Shown here in pieces: positions 12,923 to 26,616 of a DNA stretch of 64,000 bases. A program made the position numbers and the translations under genes. The notes beneath the pieces were generated by a model that worked only from the letters and a program-made list of their open reading frames with translations, had not been told where the DNA came from and searched no databases. Where the stretch lies: the NCBI GenBank assembly GCA_963565915.1, contig OY751495.1:2232001-2296000 (forward strand). The letters run 5' to 3'. Each line of letters begins with the position of its first letter. The first letter of the stretch is position 1. Source of the DNA: Entoloma clypeatum (taxonomy: Eukaryota; Basidiomycota; Agaricomycetes; Agaricales; Entolomataceae).

Positions 12923-14482
12923 CTCACTTTTTCGCGCTTATAGATTTTGATAATGGTCTCTCCTGCATGAGAGTTTGTTCATCATGGAGCCCATGAAGGT
13001 GGAAAGACTCTGATATTTCAAAGCCTGCCGCTTGAAGAATAAAGCTGATTTTGGAAAATATCAATGTTTTTTTTTGCGTGTTCTGTTTCCCTGTTCGTTC
13101 AGATCCTACGAGAACAGTTCTCTAGAATGAACCCTCCCTTTGGCTCTGGGATATACAGCCCATCACGGTGCCGCAGGCTTATTAAAGGATGTTACCTTTT
13201 GCTACGGAATTCTGCACTAGTTTGTGAACATCCATCAACAGGACTTAGGTACCAAACCAGTGGCCAATTGTCTGATCATTGAATGTTTGAACATCGAACC
13301 TTTTTGGCATGCTTAATTTACGTTACGCTGGCACCAATCCCTCGCTGGGAGGGCAACTTCAAATGCCAATCAATGTAATGGTGTTGATTGCTCGCATGAA
13401 TACTGATAATGGATCTCATCGAATGAATGCCCTTACGAGTTAGAGAACATGGGAAGCAGCAAACGAGTCCATCCACATGTATCTCAGAAGGGTAACAAAA
13501 TTGCGGGCCGCTCCTGCTTCGATGTATCGAATAAGAGTGATCATCTCTCCCCTTCATCAGGGGTCTTTACATCCACTGGTTCTCTCCGTGGCAAATGAGC
13601 GTTTGCACTGAACGTTGGCTCAGATAGATTTCGTGATGGCAAGCTGTGACTGCGTGGTGTGCATTTATACGTCCTTGGGAGATAGTATATACTCGTCCCG
13701 TAATAAGTTGGCCGAACCCGCAACGGGCCGTGATTCAGACGTCCTAACATTTTTTAGTTGAACATCGAGATTCGAAAGCTTGCGCAATTGTGTGGAACGC
13801 CGGAATAGACGCCTAGCTTTAGTACATCAAACAGCTCTTCCAGGACTTGGGCAGAGCAAGAAACCTTGTTTGAACATTGGAGACAGGAGAAATCGTCCAC
13901 TTTCCGATGAGCGACGTTTCTAAAACCGGCTCGAGGCTCTGATAGTTCCACCGACGTTGGATCCTAGCGTGCCTGCCCCAATTTACGCCAAGCACTACAT
14001 ACACTGTGGAGCACCACGAACAAACCACGAATCCCCGCAGAATCGGCGCAGATCCCCGCTTGCGCAGGCGACGTGCAGTTGCCAACGACTACATAGTTCG
14101 AATCCTGCGAGTTTCGACCCTCGCCCTGTCTCTCTCTCTTATTAGGACCTACACATGAAGAAAACGCTTTGTGTCCGTTTGTCCGGGGTGCGATAGTCAA
14201 GAGCAGATGTCCTCATTTGCCCGCTGACGATAGGCACGCCCCACGCCCCAGCACGAGCGTTTCTGGTTCTCATCAAGGGTTCTTAAGGAGTCATCCACCG
14301 ACCTTCTCGGATGGAAAGTAGGCGTTTGTACTGATGTCAACTGTCTGGTGCCACTTGGTCTGAACGTTGACAGATTCATGATTGCGTGGGAGTGCATAGC
14401 GAGCCCATATTTATACGTCCTTGAGAGATAGCACGAAGGGAGATTTGTCGATTCATCATCACTCTACCCGTCTCCTGTCATC
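12923..14482. other. Intergenic region between the two sulfhydrylase genes
   Basis: No gene was recognised. About 13560-13690 is a diverged direct repeat of 14277-14433, the block just before copy 2. Both contain a gggt(c/t)ctta start, gcgtttg(c/t)actga and tttatacgtcctt(g/t)g(a/g)gagatag. The outer block may be the leftover promoter of a deleted gene copy or a local promoter duplication. Confidence 0.5.
14277..14433 (+). promoter_or_regulatory. Promoter block of sulfhydrylase copy 2 (repeated at 13560)
   Basis: A TATA-like stretch (atatttatac, near 14410) lies about 70 bp before the copy-2 ATG, inside a block repeated about 720 bp upstream. No CACGTG was seen here. Confidence 0.4.
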
Positions 14483-16634
<2,152 letters not shown>

Positions 16635-16785
16635 ACGGATGTAAATGGGTATTGTGAGGAATGTATCGTATTACGACGCCTCGCGTAGCTATGGATGTGA
16701 TGTGTTGATAGAGTCAAAAGGTGTACTTATATTCGTAGCAGATCTACAAAGATGAGAACAAATTCTTGGTGAAGCGGCCTTCATC

Positions 16786-17488
16786 TCACGACCTCGCCTT
16801 CGCCCCGCCCAGGACCTCCACAACTTCATTCTGTTTTGCCAAGTCCAGCGCGCTCTTCCCGAAGATATCCTTGATCTGCGGATTAGCACCCCTCCAATAA
16901 CAACTGCATAGCCCCGAACCGCCTGTTCATTGCGGCTTCATGCAACGCGGTCCCGAGCCCTAACTTTCTCTCTGAATCCTCGTACTCCGGAACCTCATTC
17001 AGGTCGACCCCTGTACCTAGAGGATGCTCGATCATATCCGTCCTGCCGTGGTACGCCGCCACCTTGAGCGTGTTCGTGTTCTTCAGCTTTTGCTCCGTGG
17101 TCCAGCAGTTCATCCACCACCTCGGTATCCGAGGTGATGACGGCTAGGTCGAGGACGGAGCGCATTTCCGAGCCGTTGATGTTCGGGTCGGCAGCGCAGG
17201 CGAGGAGGTAGGAGACCACAGGGTGAGTATGCCGCCAACGTGCTCGAGTGGTGATTTGATGTCCCAGCCAGTGTCAAGGATAGCTCCGAGGACGGGCGTC
17301 GTGGCGGAGAGGGAGGGGGAGGGGGAGAAGGCTGCTTCAAGGGTGTATGGGTCGATGTAGACGCCGTTCTGGAAGGGGGTGAGGGTGGACGGGTGTCCAT
17401 GTCTGGCGGCGAGGGGGTGAGGAGACTTGGCTGGATTTCCATTGTTCGGATGTGCGCCCACCCATCGAGCAATACCGTGACCAAACAT
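16786..17488 (-). pseudogene. Ankyrin-repeat protein relic (multiple frameshifts)
   Basis: Ankyrin-type helices are spread over three frames. Starting at the ATG at 17488, the first frame runs to LEHVGGILTLW. Near 17220 the continuation SYLLACAADPNINGS and LDLAVITSDTEVVDELLDHGA is in another frame. Near 17090 it moves again to TLKVAAYHGRTDMIEH and TALHEAAMNRRFGAMQLLLE. Near 16885 one extra G shifts to GANPQIKDIFGKSALDLAKQNE, with a stop at 16786. None of the breaks has room or signals for an intron. About four repeats are recognisable. Such proteins mediate protein binding; this copy is probably dead unless the sequence has several indel errors. Confidence 0.7.
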
Positions 17489-18988
17489 ATGTAAACCTCC
17501 ATCACAAAGAACACTCTCTTTCTATGGTCCATTGAACAATAAACGTATCATTTTGACGCGGACACAGGGTTTTCGCTTGCCAGCCAAGTTGTCAAACTAT
17601 GTACTGTGGACAATTTCGGAACCGAGGCATCCTATCCTTTTGGCAATCCCCCACCAACGCAATCCATCCGGAACTATGTCACTGTGTCATGCGCGCAATA
17701 CGTGATACCCATGGAAGGCCATGCTAATCCGAGTCGGTGACTTCCAAGGGCCGTTCATACACTAATAGCTGATGCGGGTCATTAGGAGAAATCGCGCGAG
17801 TGATGGAATGCGGGCATCCCACAGACTTTTTTGCCAACGCATGGATGTATTCTCGGCAGGAAACTCGCTTTGTCCATAAAAAAATATACTCAAGTGGACG
17901 CAAAGTTGCATGGAAGTGATCATTATAGGGGCATGGCAGTGAGGGGGCTTGAAGCTTGAAGCATATGCGTCCTCTACGCCTCTTGGTATGATTCCAAAAG
18001 TCAAAGGAGGATCGACGACTATGCCAAAACGCCCTGCATGTTGAATGCTAATGTGGGCCCCGCAGCAATATTTCACTTGACTATCACTCACGAGAACCAT
18101 GGCCAGAAGTTACGCCCGGGTTGCCCGAGCCGATTGATCCTCGCAATCGATGATTGATATGTAGCATCAAACTCCGAAATGTGGGCAAGGAGGAGGATCC
18201 ATCGTATGACTTCGGTACGAGTACTGGTTACCGCTTGTCAGTACTTCCAGATACCTTCTCCACCAACATACAAGTACTGACATTTTTCGATAGGTGGATG
18301 GTGCCTGCCAAGATAGTTGGAACGCGTGGAATTTCCGTCATGACCAGGATGTTCAGTGTGTCTGGCCCTGGCCCTCAATGCCACCCGATAACCTCCTGTG
18401 GGTTCTTCCTGATATGGTTCCTTCCTTGCCCCCACCATGACGAAGATCGATGACTCCTATCTGCTTCTCCGACGTTGAGCCGTCGCTCAGGCTGATTGCT
18501 TGCACTCGAACACTCGTGATTTATTCAGAAATATTTCGTTGCAGTGAGTCTATTCTTCTTTGATTTGATCAGAAGAGATCAAAAGCCGCTGCTGATGTGT
18601 ATGATGTAAAGGCTTCAGCAGGTTTCTATCGTCCTTGAAAAAGCTTCTCGTTTACCCCCAATATTTCTGTCAACAAATTCTCAGTCTGTATAGCCGTGGA
18701 TTGACTACCTGTTGATACTGAAGCACCTTATTGCCAAAGGGGAATCTTTCACACGGCGTAATAATGACCATATACAGATATAGGGCTATCCGCCAATATG
18801 ACTTCCGGATAGAATGCATTGAGAGGGCACTTCCTCGACCACATGGGTCGTGCTCGTTGCATGTGTCTCTTCACCTTCTCGTGTCGATTTCCTCGCGTCA
18901 AGGTATAGGTATAAAGGCCATCGTCCAGGCTCCCAAATCCTCAAGCTCTCAGTTTAGCTTGCCCTTGGTTCATCAACGGTCGACTGCC
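17489..18988. other. Intergenic region, no gene recognised
   Basis: Short frames (minus 17762-18100, plus 18154-18453) lack domains, codon regularity or splice partners that I could support. The last 100 bp are upstream sequence of the subtilisin-like gene and include a TATA-like ggtataaagg near 18908. Confidence 0.4.
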
Positions 18989-20942
<1,954 letters not shown>

Positions 20943-20994
20943 ACTACCCCGATGGAGGGATTGTCTATCTTGTCATTCATCAGGTCGGGGGCTG

Positions 20995-22294
20995 AGAATG
21001 ATTTTTTTTCGTATGTATCGGTCATCGCGAGAATATACAGACGTTTCGTCGCTCTTTCTTTGGGTTCGGTCCCAACCTCAACAAATGCTCCCAGGTAAAG
21101 AAACCATCAGCAATCTTCGAAATTAGAGGAAAGAGAGGGACAAACGCGTGGTATCGTGCAATGGTATGTTGGAGCGCGACTTCGTCTTCCTGGTTATCAA
21201 TTACCCCAAATGATCCTTGGCGGATGATCGATGACCTGTCGTTCACATTGTGGATGAGCGATCATGGACCCAATTCAGGGCCGGCGAGGAGACGCACGGC
21301 GCCAACCAGATCCACGGAAATCATATATTCATTCGTGTAAGCGGAGAAGACTCTGCCAGCCCTGTAAAGAGGTACTGGTATAGTTATACCCTGCAGAAGA
21401 CGCATAGTCACAGAAGAGGCATCTTTTTCCTTGAAAAGTTTGTAGAGGTTGATAAAGACATCTGCAGCCTCGGATTGGGTTTTCTCGTCCTTGAAGCCCA
21501 ACTTTTGTGCGACACCAATGGCAACATCTCTGGTGAGACCAGTCGCAAATTCGATTGGTGTAGTGATGATGGCACCATACCATCGTCACGGTTCTTCTCT
21601 TATGTTTTACGCAGTTCTGAGCTTCGGCCCAGAGCATTCCACCGAGCCTTGTCAAATGTGAATGTCATCCGACCTCGTTCGTCGCGGAGGGCGGTGGCTT
21701 CATGAGGGCGCGGTGGCAGATTTCAAGATTGTATCCTTGATCAAATTGGCAAGAGCAACCAACGTCTGAATAGACGTTGGGATCGCGGGCAAATGACACC
21801 AAACTTCTTCTATAGACAGCCACTGCCCGTGCCGTCCACGTAGGCTATGAGGCGACGGCACACCAAACGTACTTAAGAGGCGTTCGAGACTTCTTCACGA
21901 GAAATGCCACGCGTCACTCACTGTCAAAACATGATGAAAGGAAGTCTGCTGTGGAGTAATTCCAGTAATTCACGTCTGTTTCCTGCAAAGACCTGCACTA
22001 GATTGAAAAGGAAGTCATCTGTTCAAGGGGGGAACCTTCTTCTTTCAAAAGTTTAGAATGACTTACCCCTATCTCGGGTCTGGGAACTGCGGAAGGCAAC
22101 ATTTCGGTGCGGAATTCTTGCAAGGCATGAAGAAGTGCTAAAGTGTCCTTTGAGCCCAGCGCCGGTAACGAGAGGGGGGCTAGTACGCCTCTCCTCTACG
22201 CAAAAGGTCAATCAGAACGTGGAGGATCTTCAAGTTCAGGACCGTTCCCGTGAGATGCTTGCGCTCTGTAGGATGGAGACGCGTCCGAACCCAT
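20995..22294 (-). pseudogene. Decayed GRDP-like gene, copy C
   Basis: This is a diverged, broken relative of the two GRDP-like genes at 22444-25111 and 55265-57945. Recognisable pieces in order on the minus strand: start MGSDASPSYRAQA at 22294; near 21840 YVDGTGSGCL followed by TAG where the intact copies have Gln (YLQEKF); AGRVFSAYTNEYMISVDLVGAV near 21370-21280; IRQGSFGVIDNQEDEVALQHTIARYHAF near 21250-21150. The WHTHQLM exon and the glycine-rich 3' end are missing, cut off close to the 3' end of the subtilisin gene. A middle stretch (GFKDEKTQSEAADVF) has no counterpart that I can align confidently. Confidence 0.6.
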
Positions 22295-22443
22295 GCCAAG
22301 TTCCTGGTTGATGGTAAATAGACTCGGATAGATATATCGAATAACATGCTCGTATAGAGTCAGGAACAGTTCACACATTGAGTAGAATATGAGATGGTTA
22401 ATAGGCTTGCCTCGGAGCCCTCGACGTCCGTAGAAGATTCACT

Positions 22444-25111
22444 TCAACCTCCTCCACAGCCGCCGCCACAACCTCCACCTCCTCCGCAACCTCCGCCTCC
22501 GCCACACCCTCCGCCTCCTCCACAACCACCACCACCTAGCCATTCGAGATGAGATCAATTGGACATACGACCAAAAAGATGATTTACCAGAGCCACAAGC
22601 CGCGCCCCCCGTCCCACAAGCACCTGCGCCCTGTACCAACACATATTATTGAGTCCTCTGGCAGAAATTTCAATCCTCCTAGAATCTTACCGCAGCACAT
22701 GCCCCAGCACCAAGGCCCCCGCCATCAACAACATTCCCAGCATACCCGACGCACCCCCCTACGAACGATCCGAAATACAGCGGCACAGGAATCAAAAAGG
22801 GTGTTTCGTATGCACACGATCTATTCGCATACGTGGACTTGATCTTTCCACGGCGCGCCAGTGTGGCATCCCGCTCTTGGCGCTTCTTGATCTTGCCGAG
22901 CCGGCGTTTTTGGCTCAAGGTGGCGAGGGGGCCATGGTGAAATGCATAGACGGCGTTGTGATCACTGGGATGTGTTGCAGCGAAGAGATCCTCTCGCGGT
23001 GGGGGTACAAGATAAGACGGTGTGGGTTGATAAGAGCTCACGAGTCGAGAGAGTCTCTGCCCGATGGTCTCCCCTGGTAGTGGACAACCGCAGTGCGTGT
23101 ATTGCACATCGAAGCGGTCCTGTGAGAAATGAGATTATAATGATTTGGCGTATACAGGATAATTCATGTCACCTTCCATGCTCGACATGTAATATCGAAT
23201 GCCGATGACAATGCTGATTCCTCCACTTTATCGTCACTTGGGACATCCAACTCCATTGGATACAGTTCAAGATGGTGAAGAGAGAACTCACTGATCAATG
23301 TGCCGCCTAACATAAGTCATACAGTCGTCGTCGTAAGTCGAGCCCATAAGCTGATGAGTATGCCAAGCAAGGTCAATGTCGAGGGTAGGGACGAAGAAAG
23401 ACGTCGGCGACGAAGACATGAGGTCAAGGAACCTTGATGATTCCGTTAGTAAAGTCGGAATAGAAACGGAAAAAAGGACAAACGCGTGGTATCTAGCGAT
23501 GGCGTGTTGAAGTGCGACTTCGTCATCTTGGTTATCAAAATAACCTGGCTCTGTCCAGCGTAAATCGGACATCTTTTTCACAAATGATCCTTGACGAATA
23601 ACCTGAAGTTTAGGTTTACAAGTTAGTGTATGTAGAATATGCTAGACAAGAGACGCACAGCGCCAACCAGATCCACGGAAAACACGTAATCATTAGTATA
23701 AGCAGATAAGACTCTGCCAACTCTGCCAGGGGATGCGGTTTTCAGCACGAGAAACCCTAAGAAACCAATAAAACACATACAATTTACTTTCGTTATTTAC
23801 AATCGAAATTGCAGCTCGGACCCTGGCAGGTGACCACTGAGCTTTACCCAATATAGAGGTCACCCAATACTCTTGGGATGCGAAACTGCCTGGCTTTCGT
23901 AAAAGGGAGGATCTTAAGAATGCACCCTTTTTGAAATTGGCACGGTTGACGTCTGAGGTAGATTGAGCTGTATGAAGTGTACCTCTATTGAAGTCAATGA
24001 GTGATCTCGAAAGCGGAAATCTCAGAAAAAGGAGCAGCATACGCCAGGGGACGAGTCCCAACCGCATCATCGACGAACTTGCGGATCCCAAGGGCAGGCT
24101 TGTCGAACGAGAGTTGACAGGGGGCATTGGAGCAGGTTGCAGAGAATTTCTCTTGTAAGTATCCCGTGCCTGTGCCGTTCATATAAGCTGTGGGCGAAGG
24201 TAGGATCTTTCACTGAAACGTTCACTTCTATGCAAAGGGATATACTCACACACTGTCACCCGCGAGCAGCACTTCGGGCAGCGCAGTGTCTTTGCTGGGT
24301 TGCGTAACGCATCATCCAAAGGGTCGAATAGACGCGATGTCTTCCGGGTCCAAGCATCTACCCGAGCTTTCGAGGGCAGAGGTTGCAGAAGATCCTGCAT
24401 GTCAGATGCCTTGAAAAGACATGACGAACTTCAGTGTGGGCCTCGTATTTAGTAGTGAGGCCTACAAGAGAAGTGGAGAAAAGCTTGTCAATTCGAGAAA
24501 GGACACCCAAAACCGGTATACGCGTGCAGTCCTCAGCATACCATCTTGTTAAGGACCGGATGTTAGATTTGACAAATATGAGGTAAGAATGAAGACACAC
24601 GCGGGATTGAGCATGTAGGAGTGCCAGACCTAGGGAACGATTTACGAGATGCTTCGTTATGATGGAGGCACGTCACTCACCATCAAAACATCGAGAGGTG
24701 GCAGAAAATCTTTCGCAGAATAACTCACATCCCTTTCTTCCAACGAAGCACACCAAATCGAGAAGCTTCAAAATTCTTTCTTTCAGACCTTCGCGTATAT
24801 TTTCGCGGACCAAAAAACACTCACCGGTCCACTGCGAGCCCTACAAACCACGTCCATCGAAGATCTTTACCAGTGGGGACCTCCAGGGGCAGTATATCCG
24901 CCGTAGCATTCTCGACTTGTGACCGCAGTGTGGCAAAGGCATTGAGGAGCGCAAGATGTCCTTTGAGTTGAGCGCTGGTGACAAGAGGGGCCGTCGTACG
25001 CCTCTGCCCTATTTTGAAGGTCACTGGGAAGGAGTAATTTGGTGGAGCATCTTCTGGAGAACTTTCGGCGGGCGCTTGTGCTCTGTAGGAAGGAGGCGCG
25101 TCTGAGTCCAT
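22444..25111 (-). CDS. Glycine-rich domain-containing (GRDP/DUF1399-like) protein, copy A
   Basis: This is a large multi-exon gene of the fungal GRDP-like family; molecular function is unknown. It starts MDSDAPPSYRAQAP, then FKIGQRRTTAPLVTSAQLKG and RWTWFVGLAVDR. An acceptor tgaag joins to FSIWCASLEERD. Then follow PPLDVLMV and WHSYMLNPA joined to WYAEDCTRIPVLG, a zinc-like pair LRCPKC, NGTGTGYLQEKF, LGIRKFVDD, FSVDLVGAV, IRQGSFVKKM, FDNQDDEVALQHAIARYHAF, the conserved FFVPTLDIDLAWHTHQLMG, CGCPLPGETIGQRLSRLVSS, HPSDHNAVYAFHH and VPLYFGSFVGGCV. A Gly/Cys-rich end (GGGGCGGGGG type) follows the last intron. Apparent stops in single frames fall in introns. It is a tandem paralogue of copy B, now 30 kb away because of inserted transposons. 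Confidence 0.75.
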
Positions 25112-25698
25112 GTGTTTCGGGACGTTTGGGTGAGCAACGAGTTTCTCGTACGACTTTATATATCGTCCGAGATCACATTGTTGCCAAACTCTGTATGAAT
25201 GCTGTGGACGTGAAGATGTAGTAATAGGGAGCACTGCCTTGAACGATTAATTATAATATTCAGATCCGATCATTACAAAATGGCCCTGCATAACGGAGTC
25301 TGTACTAAGCAATACATGCATATAAAGCCAGGATGTCTGCAAGTACTGGGGGATACAGGCTCACATTGTTTATGAAAGGATGCCAGGCATCTCAGGACCT
25401 TGCGAGTAAACTGGTGAAGTATAGTTTCCAGGTGGGAAGAGCAGGAACAAAGGTACGGCTGTACGACGATTTTTTCTGGTATCTAGCTCATTCATTTAAC
25501 TAACACAATATACAACATATCGGGCCATTCGCGGCACATCACACTCCCGCAAGTACTGTAACTCGCTTGTCAGGCTGCACATGCTGCACATTTTTGCCCA
25601 GTGTGGCTTGTGGTCTGGGACCCCAAAAGCCTCAGAAATGGAAAGAACCAAATCACTGACAGACAAAGCAAATTTTTATGGTTGTCCAATGCGCTGCG
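25112..25698. other. Upstream region of GRDP-like copy A
   Basis: This is non-coding as far as I can see. A short block near 25258-25285 (cagatccgatcattacaaaatgg) also occurs upstream of copy B near 58070, so it belongs to the duplicated promoter region. Confidence 0.4.
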
Positions 25699-25838
25699 CA
25701 CACAGGACAAAATGCAAACTTTGGCCTCTGCAAATGATAATGAGAAAGGGTTTGTAAAGTAAAATTTTGTGAACAAGACTTTGGCTGCACAGAAAGAAAA
25801 CCTTTCTTTGCACCAAAAAATAATGCAATACTTTGAAT
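25699..25838. repeat. Foldback element, left-arm outer part
   Basis: From cacaggacaaaatgcaaac to the Copia-1 insertion point, this is the near-perfect reverse complement of about 53950-54090. The rest of the left arm resumes after Copia-1 at 53452. The left arm has an extra 17-nt block (actttggctgcacagaa) that the right arm lacks. Confidence 0.75.
25834..25838. repeat. Copia-1 target-site duplication, left
   Basis: TGAAT before the left LTR, repeated at 53447-53451 directly after the right LTR. Confidence 0.85.
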
Positions 25839-26131
25839 TGTTGAATGAATTCCACTCCTATAGATCTTTCATCTATAGCGTCATGTGCTCAATCCCATGA
25901 TGTACACAAATAAGTAGACTAGTATATAAGACTGTCCTTATTCTCTGTGCAATATAACGCTCTTACCGAGTAACCCCCACCTGCAAACACCTCTCAAGGT
26001 TAGTAGTAGGTTTCACCTCTATCATAGGATACACGTTCCGTAGTGCGTAGCATAGAGTATACTAGGACTGCAAGATGACACACCCACCATGATAACCTCC
26101 GGTGTTGATGTGATTGTATGCTGTTCCAACA
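25839..26131 (+). repeat. Copia-1 5' LTR
   Basis: A 293-bp LTR beginning TGTTGAATGAATTCC and ending TGCTGTTCCAACA. It matches 53145-53446, where an extra atgtacaaata copy adds length. Confidence 0.85.
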
Positions 26132-26145
26132 GGTTATGAGCCCTG
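26132..26145 (+). promoter_or_regulatory. Copia-1 primer-binding site (half-tRNA type)
   Basis: GGTTATGAGCCCTG follows the LTR directly. It is complementary to the anticodon arm (CAGGGCUCAUAACC) of yeast-type initiator tRNA-Met rather than to the tRNA 3' end, as in Drosophila copia, which primes from a tRNA half-molecule. Confidence 0.7.
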
Positions 26146-26211
26146 AGACTCGCCATTGTGCTCATCGCTGGAAGTCTTAGTAGACTCGATGCCGCTACAT
26201 CACGAACACGA

Positions 26212-26616
26212 TATTGAACAGCATGCCTTGCAGACGCAGAGGAAGCCTGGTTAATGATACTCACATTGAAGCGAAGAGGGTTGAGATGTTTGAAGAAGAG
26301 TGGGCGATGATAGAACTACTGGGATTAGCTCTGTTGTACTACACTACTTACATGCAGTACTTTATAGGTATGGGAATGTGCACAGACCAACTACGAGCTA
26401 GTAACACTATTGGCTAGAACATGATGGAACATTTCTGGTACACAGCATCAAGGCTGTGGTGCGCAGCATTCTGAGTCAAAGAGATGACTCAGAGATCTAG
26501 AACAAGTCTAGATTGTTCTATGTTTAGAACACTTCATGTGGTCAGGCCACATGGTAAAACACATAATCGTAGTCACATGATTGACTGTCGATACATCCAT
26601 ACTTGAATGTTCAACA
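26212..26616 (-). repeat. Copia-2 3' LTR
   Basis: 405 bp. In plus orientation it starts TATTGAACAG and ends GTTCAACA. The element-sense polypurine tract abuts it (complement of cacccccacaag, 26617-26628). Confidence 0.8.

Noticed and set aside
14070..14130. A tRNA gene suggested by agttcgaatcct
   Set aside because: Only a B-box-like stretch; I could not form an acceptor stem, D-arm or anticodon arm around it.
22439..22642. Trp/Arg-rich 67-codon frame
   Set aside because: A shadow of the Gly/Cys-rich last exon of GRDP-like copy A in another frame.
24780..24830. Stop codon (TGA) before SFSIWC in both GRDP-like copies, suggesting pseudogenes
   Set aside because: An acceptor at tgaag gives a clean join VDR-FSIWC, so the TGA is intronic in both copies.
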